From an uncultured Pseudomonadota bacterium (GTDB lineage: Bacteria; Pseudomonadota; Gammaproteobacteria; Steroidobacterales; Steroidobacteraceae): 64,000 nucleotides of DNA. The position numbers and the translations under genes are program-made. The notes under the pieces are model-generated. The model ran no database searches and was not told the DNA's origin. It was given only the letters and a program-made list of their open reading frames with translations. Positions 42,042-50,721 of this stretch are shown here, in pieces (within the stretch, counting starts at the first letter, position 1; each line of letters opens with the position of its first letter). The DNA is taken from contig CAISDJ010000042.1 of the NCBI GenBank assembly GCA_903884105.1, positions 62,001-126,000 of the forward strand. The letters are read 5' to 3'.

Positions 42042-44822
42042 TTAGAAGTTGAACCGCACGCCGGCCCGGTAGAGGCGACCGATCAGATCATAGTTGACGA
42101 AGCCGCTGGCGAAGCCGCCGGCACCCTCCGGCGGATCCTTGTCCATGACGTTGTTGATCACGCCATAGATCTGGACCCGGCGGTCGCCGTCACGCACGAG
42201 GTCGTACTGCGCCGACAGGTTCAGGTACACAGCGGAAGGCACCGTGTTGTCGCTGATCGTGCCTGGCAGGGCCGGGTTGTACGCCGGGTTGTCCGGGCCG
42301 ATCAGCGTGGTGTCGCGGATCGCATCACCGACGTAGCGCAACTGCGCATTGCCGGTGAACTGGCCCACGATGTAGTTCACGTCGAACGTCCAGAGCCATT
42401 CCGGCACCGTCTGCTTGACCCTGTCCACTGTGCCGACGGAGTCGGTCGTCGACAGTTCGTTGACCAACGCACCGAGCGCACGGACCTGGAACTGGCCGGG
42501 CACGAGCAGGTCGCTGGGCAGGGAGTAGACAGCTTCGAAGTCCCATCCGGTCGTCTCGATCGCATTGAAGTTGAGCAACTTCAGCGTGACCGCGGTGACC
42601 GACCCGTTCGGGGCGCGGGTAATGTCCCCGCAAAGCTCGAGGGCGCCCGCGGCGCAACGGTCGACCGTCTGCTGCGCGGTCAGGCGCGTGATGGCCCCGT
42701 TGATCTTGATGTCGTGGTAGTCAGCCGAGAGGCTGAGCCGCGGCACGAACGTCGGCTGGAACACGATGCCGGCGGTGAAGGTATCTGCCTCTTCCGGTAA
42801 CAGGTTGGGGTTGCCGATGCTGTTGGTGTTCTGCTGGGCGCCGTTGACGAAGTCTCGTCCCTGGACCCCCGCGGAGTAGAGTTCCTGCAGGTTTGGCGCG
42901 CGGATGTCGCGCGACTTCGTGGCCCGGAACCGCACCGACTGGACCGGCTCCCAGCTGGCGCCTGCCTTCCACGTCGTGACGCCGCCGGAAGTCGAATAGT
43001 CGGTGTAACGAACAGCACCGTTCACGTCGAGGCTCTGGGCGAAGGCCTTGTCCCTCAGGATCGGGACCGCGACTTCACCATACAGCTCCTGGGTATGGAA
43101 ATCGCCCGCGATGGGCTGGAAGTTATTGAGGTCATAACGCCTCAGGCGCGAATTGCTGTCGACCTTGCTGGCGACTTCCTCCATGCGGTATTCCGCGCCG
43201 GCAGCGACGGCCACGGGGCCCGCCGGCAAAGTGAACAGATCGCCGTTCACGTTCACTGCGCCTGCCTGCTGTCTGTAAGTCACGTCGTTGATGCCGACTC
43301 CGCGGACGTAGTCGACGGCCGCCTGCGATGGCGCGTTGCGGCCGAAGATGTTGAACGGCACGCAACCCGGATCCGCCCCGACTCCGGTCAGGTTCCGGCA
43401 GACGATCTGGCCGCCGACGAGAACTGCGTCCGTCGCTGCCGCGAAGTTCGTATTGATGGTCGACTGGTTCCGTTGCTTGAAGTGGTTCTGGCCGTACTGA
43501 TAGTACGCATCCCACCTCCAGGATCCACCCAGTTCGCCCTTGAAGCCGCCCGCGACGCGCTCGGTCTGCTGGCCGGTGAGGGTCGTGTAGAAGTTGTAGT
43601 TGTCGTCCAGCGCGATGCGGCCGACATTGATGGTGGCGAGGTTCAGGTTCACCATCTGCGTGCGGATCGCGGTAGGCAGGAAAGCGTTGTCCTGCCGGAC
43701 GACGATGGTGCCCTGGTCGCGTCGGCTGGCCGAGAAGCCCTCGTAGGCCGACACGGCCCGGGATGCCTCGATGAAGCCCTCGAGGGAATCGGTGAAGTCC
43801 CACTTAACGCGCACGAGTGCCGAGTTGCGCTCGATGGGGTTCACCAGATTGGAGCCGTCGATGACGCGGAGGTCGGCATTACTGTTGTTGGCCCCGCCGC
43901 CGATCATGTTCGTGCCGGCGACCAACGTGCCGGGCGTGAAGATGCCGGTGTTCTGGCCGCCCAGGAACGTGATGTTGTCCAGCGGGCCGCCGACGATCAC
44001 GCCGCCCGAAGAAGCCGTGTCGCCATTGCGGAAGTCCTCGGAGAAGACGCGCTGCGGCACGCCGGCCGGACGCGGTGCGGCGCCGTAGTTGAAGAGCGTG
44101 CCGGTCCACGACCTCTTCATCCAGTCGCGAGTGCGGAAGCCGTCCGCGATGCCGTCGTTCTTGACGTAGTCGAAGCCGGCGATCACGTGGCCGCGTCCGC
44201 CTGCGAAGTCGGTGCCGCCCGCGAGATTGATCGTGCTTTCAATGTAGTCGCTGTGGCCCGTCTGTGCGTAGGCGACATGGCTCTGGATCCCCTGCAGGTT
44301 GTCCTTCAGGAGGATGTTTACCACGCCTGCCACGGCGTCGGAGCCCCAGGCGGCCGATGCGCCGCCGGTGACCACCTCGGTCCGCTCGACCAGGCCGGTC
44401 GGGATCATGTTGAGGTCGACCAGGCCGGAGACGGTGCTCGGCACATGACGACGGCCGTCGATCAGTACGAGGGTGCGCGCGACGCCTCCGTTCAAGCCGC
44501 GCAAATCCAGGGAGCTGCCGCCCGAAGAGCCGCCGCCGCGCTGAGCGGTGGCAGGGCCGTTGGAGGCGCGGAACACCGGTGTTTCGTTGATGGCGTCGGT
44601 GATGTTCGTGAAGCCGCGGGCTTCAAGCTGCAGCTCGCTGATCACCGTCGTCGGCGTCGGGGCGTTGAAGCCTTCGCGCGAAACCCGGGAGGCCGTGACG
44701 ACGACGTTGTCGAGCTGAGTGTCGCCCGGGGCAGCGGCGGGCGCTTGCGCTGCAGCTGCAGAAGCCATGAGCTCGGCGGCGATGCCAAGCATGAGGATGC
44801 GATTTCGACTGGACTTCATCAT
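42042..44822 (-). CDS. TonB-dependent receptor, large plug-rich type
   Basis: 926 aa from the ATG at 44822, which follows AGGGGAG; the frame upstream is non-coding. Signal peptide ends SAAAA; TonB-box-like LDNVVVTASRV. The plug has TLVLIDGRRHVPS, LNMIPTGLVERTEVVTGGASA and SDAVAGVVNILLK, the layout of the IroN/oar-like receptors common in Xanthomonas and Sphingomonas relatives. The barrel ends YRAGVRFNF with terminal Phe. Such proteins import complex carbohydrates, peptides or hydrophobic nutrients. It is divergent from module 5, and its promoter carries the same TTAAGT element as the module promoters, so receptor and modules may be one regulon. Confidence 0.95.
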   Translation of the reverse strand: MMKSSRNRILMLGIAAELMASAAAAQAPAAAPGDTQLDNVVVTASRVSREGFNAPTPTTVISELQLEARGFTNITDAINETPVFRASNGPATAQRGGGSSGGSSLDLRGLNGGVARTLVLIDGRRHVPSTVSGLVDLNMIPTGLVERTEVVTGGASAAWGSDAVAGVVNILLKDNLQGIQSHVAYAQTGHSDYIESTINLAGGTDFAGGRGHVIAGFDYVKNDGIADGFRTRDWMKRSWTGTLFNYGAAPRPAGVPQRVFSEDFRNGDTASSGGVIVGGPLDNITFLGGQNTGIFTPGTLVAGTNMIGGGANNSNADLRVIDGSNLVNPIERNSALVRVKWDFTDSLEGFIEASRAVSAYEGFSASRRDQGTIVVRQDNAFLPTAIRTQMVNLNLATINVGRIALDDNYNFYTTLTGQQTERVAGGFKGELGGSWRWDAYYQYGQNHFKQRNQSTINTNFAAATDAVLVGGQIVCRNLTGVGADPGCVPFNIFGRNAPSQAAVDYVRGVGINDVTYRQQAGAVNVNGDLFTLPAGPVAVAAGAEYRMEEVASKVDSNSRLRRYDLNNFQPIAGDFHTQELYGEVAVPILRDKAFAQSLDVNGAVRYTDYSTSGGVTTWKAGASWEPVQSVRFRATKSRDIRAPNLQELYSAGVQGRDFVNGAQQNTNSIGNPNLLPEEADTFTAGIVFQPTFVPRLSLSADYHDIKINGAITRLTAQQTVDRCAAGALELCGDITRAPNGSVTAVTLKLLNFNAIETTGWDFEAVYSLPSDLLVPGQFQVRALGALVNELSTTDSVGTVDRVKQTVPEWLWTFDVNYIVGQFTGNAQLRYVGDAIRDTTLIGPDNPAYNPALPGTISDNTVPSAVYLNLSAQYDLVRDGDRRVQIYGVINNVMDKDPPEGAGGFASGFVNYDLIGRLYRAGVRFNF

Positions 44823-45031
44823 TGTCTCCCCTGTGGACTGGATGTCCTGACTCGTCATTGTTAGTGCGCGATGCTGGGGCAGGAAACCCAAGTGGACACC
44901 GGCGTTCCGCAGTCAACCAGAAGAAAAGCAGCCTTTCCCCCGGCAGCTCAAATGCTCATTCTTTCCTTTATCGACCGGCTGCGACGGCCGGTCATCGATA
45001 ACGCAAGGAACTGTTCGCTGTAGTATGAGTG

Positions 45032-45060
45032 AACTTACTTAACATGTAAATTGACGTCAA
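45032..45060 (-). promoter_or_regulatory. promoter of TonB receptor with TTAAGT element
   Basis: On the minus strand TTGACG (plus 45055-45060), a 17-bp spacer ending in ATGTTAAG, and TAAGTT (plus 45032-45037). GTTAAGTAAGTT overlaps the -10 box and matches CTAAGTACGTT in the opposed promoter. Confidence 0.55.
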
Positions 45061-45127
45061 GCGCTCCAGTTGCGGCAACGCGACATCCCGCCTTCGATCA
45101 GCTGATGCACTGCAGCGCGAACCCCGC

Positions 45128-45156
45128 TTGACGGCAGTTAAGATACTAAGTACGTT
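45128..45156 (+). promoter_or_regulatory. promoter of DUF6152 module 5 with TTAAG elements
   Basis: TTGACG (45128-45133) and TACGTT (45151-45156) are 17 bp apart; the spacer carries GTTAAG (45137-45142) and ACTAAG, the latter running into the -10 box. Same architecture as the receptor promoter at 45032 and the module 3 promoter at 38194. Confidence 0.55.
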
Positions 45157-45317
45157 TTGCGCCTTCGCGAGCCGCCCCTTCTTTATCGCAATTCGACTGA
45201 CGCGCCGAGTCGGTGTCAAGTAACACGACTTTCCGTGCGTGGGCATCGGACAACTGTCGATCAAGGCTACATTTTTTGCGGCGGGCATTGGCGTTTCAGG
45301 CGCAGGGGAGAGGTAGG

Positions 45318-45719
45318 ATGGCACTTAGAGGGTTTCCCGGTATCCGCTCGGCAGCGCTGCTCCTCGCGCTGTTGACGTCGTTCCCGATCGCCGCGCATCA
45401 CTCCTTCGCGATCTTCGATCGCGATGTCCAGATCACGTTGACTGGAACCGTCAAGGCTTTCCAGTGGACCAACCCGCATGTGTTCATCCAGCTCATGGTG
45501 AAGAACGCCGAGGGAGTGGACGAGGAATGGAGCATCGAGGGTGCGAGTCCGAACATGCTGTTCCGCAGCGGCTGGACGAACCAGTCCTTCAAGCCAGGCG
45601 ACAAGGTCACGATCGTCGCCAATCCCCTCAGGGACGGGAAGCACGGCGCGAATTTCGTGTTTGCCCAGCTGCCCGACGGCAAGACGCTGGGGCAGCTCAA
45701 CTCGCGGGCGCCCGGATGA
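45318..45719 (+). CDS. DUF6152 periplasmic protein (module 5)
   Basis: 133 aa from the ATG at 45318 behind GAGAGG; upstream open frame is in the leader. Signal peptide ends FPIAA, giving mature HHSFAIFDRD. Core: ITLTGTVKAFQWTNPHVFIQ, SIEGASPNMLFRSGWTNQSFK and ANPLRDGKHGANFVFAQLPDG. Together with module 4 it forms the SPNML/SPNVL subgroup. ATGA overlap with the partner gene. No regulator gene is adjacent; the shared promoter element suggests control by one of the MarR proteins 8-10 kb away (inference). Confidence 0.88.
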   Translation: MALRGFPGIRSAALLLALLTSFPIAAHHSFAIFDRDVQITLTGTVKAFQWTNPHVFIQLMVKNAEGVDEEWSIEGASPNMLFRSGWTNQSFKPGDKVTIVANPLRDGKHGANFVFAQLPDGKTLGQLNSRAPG

Positions 45720-46456
45720 TGAAGCGGCGGGCGCTGTTGATCCTGCTGGCAAGCGTCCTTGCCTGCCAGACCCCGGCAAATGCCGCCGAGCCCGCTGCGC
45801 TCCCACGCAGCGGCATGAATGGCATCTGGTCAGGGGAGCAGGGTGTTCTCTGGGACACCTCGGTGAAGCCCGGCCAGAAGCCCCGGGCCCCGTTTACGCC
45901 CGAGTACGCCGCGATCTACCAGGAAGCGCTCGATGCGTCCGCCCGTGGCCAACCCAAGGCGGATCCCCCGGCCGGCTGCCTGCCTCCCGGCGTGCCCCGC
46001 ATCATGGCATCGCCTTTTCCCTTCGAGATCGTGCAGACGCCCGAGATCACCTACATCCTCTATGAGTACATGAGCCAGATCCGGCGCGTCTACATGACAG
46101 GTGCGGCGCCGGCGGCGATGGGTTTGCCCACGTTCAATGGCCGCTCTACGGGAAAATGGGAAGGTGCGACGCTGGTCATCGAGACGACCGACATGAACCC
46201 GCTTTCGGTCCTCGACACGACGCATCTTCCCACCAGTGATGCCTTGAAGGTGACCGAGCGGCTGCGCCTGCTGGCGCCGGACAGGCTCGAAGCGACCATC
46301 ACGCTGACGGATCCGAAGGCCTACACGGAACCCTGGACGGTGGTCAGGACCTACAAGCGCAAGCAGGGCGAGCAGATCCTCGAGTATGTTTGCGAAGAGA
46401 ACAATCGCAACCCGGTGCAAGAGGACGGCTCGACGGGATTCATCGGCGCGCAGTAG
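45716..46456 (+). CDS. secreted partner-family protein (module 5)
   Basis: 246 aa from the ATG at 45716, ATGA-coupled. Signal peptide ends PANAA. It has GMNGIWSGEQGVL, GCLPPGVPRIMASPFPFEI, RRVYMTGAAPAAMG, GRSTGKWEGATLVIETTDM, DALKVTERLRLLAPDR, ITLTDPKAYTEPW and EYVCEENNRNP. The histidine-proline pair after the (V/I)(W/Y)xxx strand of other members is replaced by APAA here, so that part is not universally conserved. Clearly homologous to the module 4 partner over the C-terminal half. Function unknown. A 253-bp gap with no recognisable gene follows before the PQQ enzyme. Confidence 0.87.
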   Translation: MMKRRALLILLASVLACQTPANAAEPAALPRSGMNGIWSGEQGVLWDTSVKPGQKPRAPFTPEYAAIYQEALDASARGQPKADPPAGCLPPGVPRIMASPFPFEIVQTPEITYILYEYMSQIRRVYMTGAAPAAMGLPTFNGRSTGKWEGATLVIETTDMNPLSVLDTTHLPTSDALKVTERLRLLAPDRLEATITLTDPKAYTEPWTVVRTYKRKQGEQILEYVCEENNRNPVQEDGSTGFIGAQ

Positions 46457-46709
46457 CAACACGGGTTTCCTGCCCTCGGCCGACTAAAACATCAGCTCGG
46501 GATTCGGCCGGTTCGACTTCCTGCAGGATTTTCGTGTGCCAGGAAGACAAACGGAGCGTCGGCGTGAACGGCGAGCCGGTATTCAAGTGGCGCGATGCCA
46601 CGGCGGCAATCACTGACCGGGATAGCCAGCCTGCACCAGGTGTGATCTTGTGTGCGACCGTCGCATCGCCTGGCGCATTGCCGCGTCCACACTGTGCAGG
46701 GGAATATCG

Positions 46710-48611
46710 ATGCGCGTGAGCATTCAACACAGCGAGCCGGGAACGATAGAAGGCCCGCGGACCCGCCAGCCTGCTTTGCTGCTCTTCGCAAGCGCACTGG
46801 TCTTCGGGCTGGCCGGGTCGACCGCAGCACTCGCTGCCGAAGCGGGCGGCGAAGCGGTGTATGCGCAATACTGTGCATCGTGCCACGAGCAGGTAAGCCC
46901 GCGCATACCCACACGCGAGGCCCTCACCAAGATGTCTCCCGCGCGCATCCTGCGCACGCTCGATTTCGGATTGATGATGAGCATTGCCTATCCGATAAAG
47001 CGCAACGAGCGCGAAGCCGTTGCCCGGTTTCTCGGCAAGGGAAAGGATGAAGCGGCGTTGCCTGCGAGCGCCTACTGCAAGGCAGACCGGCCCATCATGT
47101 CCGCCGCATCGCTTGGGAACTGGACCGGCTGGAGCCCGTCGCAGGACAACACGCGGTTCCAGACTACCGAGCGCGCCGGCCTTGCAGCAGCCGATATCGG
47201 GAAGCTGGAACTCAAGTGGGCGTATGGTTTTGCAGGTGACGTGATCGCATTCGCGGCGCCGACGCTCTTCAACGGCACGCTGTTTGTCGGCAGCGCCGGT
47301 GGTGCCGTGCAGGCCCTCGACGCGAGCACGGGTTGCGTCCACTGGATCTATCAGGCGAACGGACCGGTGCGCACCGCGATGACGGTTGCAGAAGAAGGCG
47401 CACGCAAGACGCTGCTGTTCAGCGACCAGAACGGCTGGGTGTACGCGCTCGATGCGCGCACGGGGAAATCGCGCTGGAAGAAGAAGGTCGAGGAACATGA
47501 GGCCACCCGGCTGACAGGTTCGCTCGCAGTTCACGATGGCGTGGCGTTCGTGCCCGCCGCGTCGTGGGAGGAGACCCGCGCGATCGATCCTGCGTACAAG
47601 TGCTGCACGTTCCGCGGCAGCGTGACCGCCGTGCGTGTTCGCGACGGGGCCAGGGTCTGGAAGACATATCTGGTAGACCAGCCGAAGAAGATCGGTACGA
47701 CAGCGGTTTCCACCGAGACCTATGGGCCTTCGGGAGCGGGCGTCTGGTCGACACCCACCATTGATGCCGTGCGCGGCCTGCTGTACGTCACGACAGGCGA
47801 CAACTACTCCCATCCCGCGACGGCGACCAGCGACGCTGTGATCGCACTCAACCTCAAGTCGGGTGCAATCGCATGGTCGCAGCAAACCACGCCGAACGAC
47901 GTCTACAACTCGTCCTGCGGCAGCCGCGGGGCGAATTGTCCCGAGGACAACGGACCTGATTTCGACTTCGGTGCGTCGGCAATGCTTGTGAAGACGGCGG
48001 ACGGTCGAGACGTGCTAGTCGCCGGTCAGAAGTCGGGAATGGTCTACGCCCTGGATCCCGCGAACAACGGCAAGCTCTTGTGGCAGACGCGCGTCGGCAA
48101 GGGCGGTGTCAACGGTGGAGTCCAGTGGGGCATGGCGAGCGACGGCCGCACTGTCTACGCCTCGGTTTCCGATGTCGTGCGCCCCGCCGGCACGATGGGT
48201 GCGGCGCCCATCGGCAACGCCTTGCTTGATCCGGAGAAGGGCGGCGGACTCACTGCGCTGAACATCGCGGACGGGACCAAGGTCTGGTTCGCGCCTGGCA
48301 TTCCCTGTGCTCCTCCGCGGCCCGGTTGCAGTCCCGCACAACCCGCCGCAGTCACGGTGCTGCCCGGTGCCGTGTTTTCCGGTTCGATGGACGGCCACTT
48401 CCGTGCGTTCTCGACTGAGGATGGGAAGCTGCTCTGGGACTTCGACACGCTGAAGAATTTCACGACCGTGAATGGCGTGCCGGCATCAGGCGGATCGCTG
48501 GATGGAGCGGGTCCGCTCGTTGCCGGCGGCATGGTGTTCGTGAATTCCGGCTATCCCCGCTTCGGCGGCATGCCGGGAAATGTGCTGCTGGCATTCGGGG
48601 TCGCAAAGTGA
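46710..48611 (+). CDS. cytochrome c / PQQ-type dehydrogenase, polyvinyl-alcohol-dehydrogenase-like
   Basis: 633 aa from the ATG at 46710. Signal peptide ends ALAAE. An N-terminal cytochrome c domain with one haem site (CASCH, about residues 55-59), then WTGWSPSQDNTRFQT and a propeller with blades such as AVQALDASTGCVHWIY, GWVYALDARTGKSRWKKK, AVIALNLKSGAIAWSQ and HFRAFSTEDGKLLWDF. It is not closely related to the tandem pair at 11-16 kb; the WSPSQxNTRFQ segment and blade order recall the polyvinyl alcohol dehydrogenase (cytochrome) group. Probably a periplasmic alcohol oxidase donating to its own haem. Substrate inference is weak. Confidence 0.9.
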   Translation: MRVSIQHSEPGTIEGPRTRQPALLLFASALVFGLAGSTAALAAEAGGEAVYAQYCASCHEQVSPRIPTREALTKMSPARILRTLDFGLMMSIAYPIKRNEREAVARFLGKGKDEAALPASAYCKADRPIMSAASLGNWTGWSPSQDNTRFQTTERAGLAAADIGKLELKWAYGFAGDVIAFAAPTLFNGTLFVGSAGGAVQALDASTGCVHWIYQANGPVRTAMTVAEEGARKTLLFSDQNGWVYALDARTGKSRWKKKVEEHEATRLTGSLAVHDGVAFVPAASWEETRAIDPAYKCCTFRGSVTAVRVRDGARVWKTYLVDQPKKIGTTAVSTETYGPSGAGVWSTPTIDAVRGLLYVTTGDNYSHPATATSDAVIALNLKSGAIAWSQQTTPNDVYNSSCGSRGANCPEDNGPDFDFGASAMLVKTADGRDVLVAGQKSGMVYALDPANNGKLLWQTRVGKGGVNGGVQWGMASDGRTVYASVSDVVRPAGTMGAAPIGNALLDPEKGGGLTALNIADGTKVWFAPGIPCAPPRPGCSPAQPAAVTVLPGAVFSGSMDGHFRAFSTEDGKLLWDFDTLKNFTTVNGVPASGGSLDGAGPLVAGGMVFVNSGYPRFGGMPGNVLLAFGVAK

Positions 48612-48647
48612 GGCCACTCCCAGCGCACCGTTCTCTTTCTTCGAAGA

Positions 48648-49070
48648 TCAGGGCGCGCGGTTCGGATCGTCCAGCGTCGTCGCGTACTGCGGCAGCCCGT
48701 CACCGAGCTTGACCCACGGTAGCTTGTCCTGCACCCAGATGTGCGCCGTCGGTGCGAGTGCCGCTGCGTCATCGAAACTTGCCAGTGTCACGTCGATCTC
48801 GCCGGCCCTCGATTCGTGGCTGTAGGTCAGCGACGTGCCGCAGTCCGCGCAGTGGCCGCGCAGGACCCCGGGCGATGAGGCGTACTCCGTCACCTCTCCT
48901 CGAGTCACCCGGAACTGCGAGGTTGCGAAGGTACCCCACGGGACCATCGGCGCGCCCACGGCCCAGCGACAGCTTTCGCAGTGGCAGATGCATTGCGAGA
49001 GCGGTTCGCCCGCAGCGACATAGCGCACGGCACCACAGAAACAGCCGCCTTCGCGTTGCAAGTCAGTCAT
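48648..49070 (-). CDS. GFA-family (Mss4-like) zinc protein
   Basis: 140 aa. Mss4-like fold with three Cys groups: GGCFCGAVRY at residues 8-17, CHCESCRW at about 29-36 and HCADCGTSLTY at about 90-100, which bind zinc. The family includes glutathione-dependent formaldehyde-activating enzyme, but most members, including short ones like this, act on unknown aldehyde-glutathione adducts. Start ATG at 49070 behind GAGGGGGAC. Convergent with the PQQ enzyme gene (36-bp gap). Confidence 0.93.
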   Translation of the reverse strand: MTDLQREGGCFCGAVRYVAAGEPLSQCICHCESCRWAVGAPMVPWGTFATSQFRVTRGEVTEYASSPGVLRGHCADCGTSLTYSHESRAGEIDVTLASFDDAAALAPTAHIWVQDKLPWVKLGDGLPQYATTLDDPNRAP

Positions 49071-49132
49071 GTCAGTCCCCCTCGACGGAAAAGCGGCTGG
49101 TCGTGATCGACAACCGCGGGTAGAGTCCGGGT

Positions 49133-49597
49133 ATGGAAACTCCTGTCATGACGTTCCCCTTCGCGGATGCCCTGCAGCAGTCTGCCGCCTACCCCGCCAT
49201 TGTAACGTTGCACATCGTGGGTTTCGTGATGCTTGTGGGGGCCGTCGCCGTGTTCGACTTGAGGGTCCTCGGATTCGGCAAGGCGCTTCCCGTCCGCAGC
49301 CTGGCCCGCTTGTGCCTGCCTTGGGCCGCGCTGTCCCTCGTGCTGGTGGTGCCGACTGGACTGCTCATGTTCATCGCCTATTCCGCGGAACTGCTCGGCA
49401 GCGGCGAGTTCCTGTCGAAGCTCGGCCTGCTGTTGCTCGCGGCGATCCTGGCGATCGTCTTCCACTCCGGCCCATACGGCAGCGTTGATGCGTGGAATGT
49501 GGATGCACCTGCGCCGCTGGCCGCCAGGCTCATTTGCGCTGCGTCGCTCATCAACTGGATCGCCGTGATTTTCGTCGGCCGGATGCTGACGTACTAG
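49133..49597 (+). CDS. four-helix membrane protein of unknown function
   Basis: 154 aa. Four hydrophobic helices: VTLHIVGFVMLVGAVAVF (about 25-42), LPWAALSLVLVVPTGLLMFI, LGLLLLAAILAIVFHSG and a C-terminal ICAASLINWIAVIFVG. A conserved His (TLHIVG) and Arg (FDLRVLG) in the first loop resemble the small DUF6644-type membrane proteins that look like half of a cytochrome b or copper-resistance D unit, but I would not assign a cofactor. Start at 49133 or the second Met at 49148. The flavoprotein gene follows 8 bp later. Confidence 0.82.
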   Translation: METPVMTFPFADALQQSAAYPAIVTLHIVGFVMLVGAVAVFDLRVLGFGKALPVRSLARLCLPWAALSLVLVVPTGLLMFIAYSAELLGSGEFLSKLGLLLLAAILAIVFHSGPYGSVDAWNVDAPAPLAARLICAASLINWIAVIFVGRMLTY

Positions 49598-49605
49598 GCT
49601 TCCAC

Positions 49606-50709
49606 GTGACGGCAGCCCGTGTCGATGCAATGGTCGTCGGGGCCGGCGTGGTGGGGCTGGCGGTGGCCCGCGCGATGGCACTGGCCGGCCGCGAAGTCGT
49701 GGTCGTCGAACGCCATCGCTTGCCGGGCCAGGAAACCACGTCGCGGAACTCCGGCGTCATCCACTCCGGCATCTACTACCCGAAGGACGGCCTGAAGGCA
49801 AAGCTCTGCGTACGTGGACGCGACTTGCTGTACGCGTTCTGCGAGGCCCGGGACATCGCCCATTCCCGCTGCGGGAAGGTCATCGTCGCACAGGAGGCGC
49901 AGATTCCCGCCCTCAAGGTGCTTGAGCAGAAGGGCCGCGCCAATGGCGTCGAGGATCTCGCCTGGCTGTCTGCCGCGCAGGTTCGCGAGCTGGAGCCCGA
50001 AGTGCGATGCGCAGGAGGTCTGTGGTCGCCGTCCACGGGCGTGATCGACGTGCACGAGTACGTCACGACGCTGGTTGCCGATCTCGAGGCCCACGGCGGG
50101 ACGGTGGTCTACGGCGCGGAGCTGCAGGGCGTTGCAGTGAAGCCGGGTGGGTTCGAGGTCGCCGTGACCAGTGACGGCAGTGCCGACATCTTCGAGTGCC
50201 GCAACCTGGTCAACAGTGCCGGCCTGAATGCCGCCAACCTGCTGCGCCAGATCAGGGGATATCCGGAGAAGGGCCTGCGCACGGCGTACTTCGCCAAGGG
50301 CAACTACTTCGCGTGCCATGGGGTGCGCCCGTTCCGGCATCTCGTGTATCCGATGCCGAGCGAAGCAGGGCTTGGCGTTCACGCCACGCTGGATCTGGAC
50401 GGCTCGACGCGATTCGGCCCCGACGTGCAGTGGATCGACGAACTGAACTACGACGTCGATGCGACCCGCGCTCCGAGCTTCTATGCGGCGATCCGCGAGT
50501 ACTGGCCGGGCATGCCGGACGGCTGTTTGCAACCGGGTTATGCCGGCGTGCGGCCAAAGCTGGTGGGCGAGGGCGCAGCCGCCGCGGACTTCGTGATCGA
50601 AGGCTGCGAGACGCACGGTATCGCAGGCCTGGTGAATCTCCTCGGCATCGAGTCTCCCGGCCTCACGTCCAGTCTTGCGCTCGCAGAGGAAGTAGCGAGC
50701 CGTCTTTAG
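49606..50709 (+). CDS. FAD-dependent oxidoreductase, L-2-hydroxyglutarate oxidase-like
   Basis: 367 aa from a GTG at 49606 (an ATG eight codons later is the alternative); the longer open frame lies inside the membrane-protein gene. DAO fold with MVVGAGVVGLAVARAMALAG (dinucleotide site), TSRNSGVIHSGIYYPKDGLKAKLCVRG, the segment typical of L-2-hydroxyglutarate dehydrogenase/oxidase, and near the end PGYAGVRPKL and GIESPGLTSSLALAEEV. It should oxidise a 2-hydroxy acid to a 2-oxo acid and pass electrons to quinone or oxygen. An enzyme resembling D-2-hydroxyglutarate dehydrogenase is encoded 4 kb away. Confidence 0.88.
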   Translation: MTAARVDAMVVGAGVVGLAVARAMALAGREVVVVERHRLPGQETTSRNSGVIHSGIYYPKDGLKAKLCVRGRDLLYAFCEARDIAHSRCGKVIVAQEAQIPALKVLEQKGRANGVEDLAWLSAAQVRELEPEVRCAGGLWSPSTGVIDVHEYVTTLVADLEAHGGTVVYGAELQGVAVKPGGFEVAVTSDGSADIFECRNLVNSAGLNAANLLRQIRGYPEKGLRTAYFAKGNYFACHGVRPFRHLVYPMPSEAGLGVHATLDLDGSTRFGPDVQWIDELNYDVDATRAPSFYAAIREYWPGMPDGCLQPGYAGVRPKLVGEGAAAADFVIEGCETHGIAGLVNLLGIESPGLTSSLALAEEVASRL

Positions 50710-50721
50710 TTTGCTTCGCGT

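Larger units (their letters stand above)
44823..45317. other. 495-bp divergent intergenic region
   Basis: Lies between the TonB receptor (minus) and module 5 (plus). It holds two opposed promoter-like elements, 45032-45060 (minus) and 45128-45156 (plus), leaving long untranslated leaders of about 200 and 160 bases. CCGGTCATCGATAACG-type AT-richer sequence lies near 44990. No gene supported. Confidence 0.6.

Noticed and set aside
43095-44864. 589-codon plus-strand open frame opposite the TonB receptor
   Set aside because: The receptor frame has signal, plug and C-terminal Phe; the opposite frame shows no recognisable domain.
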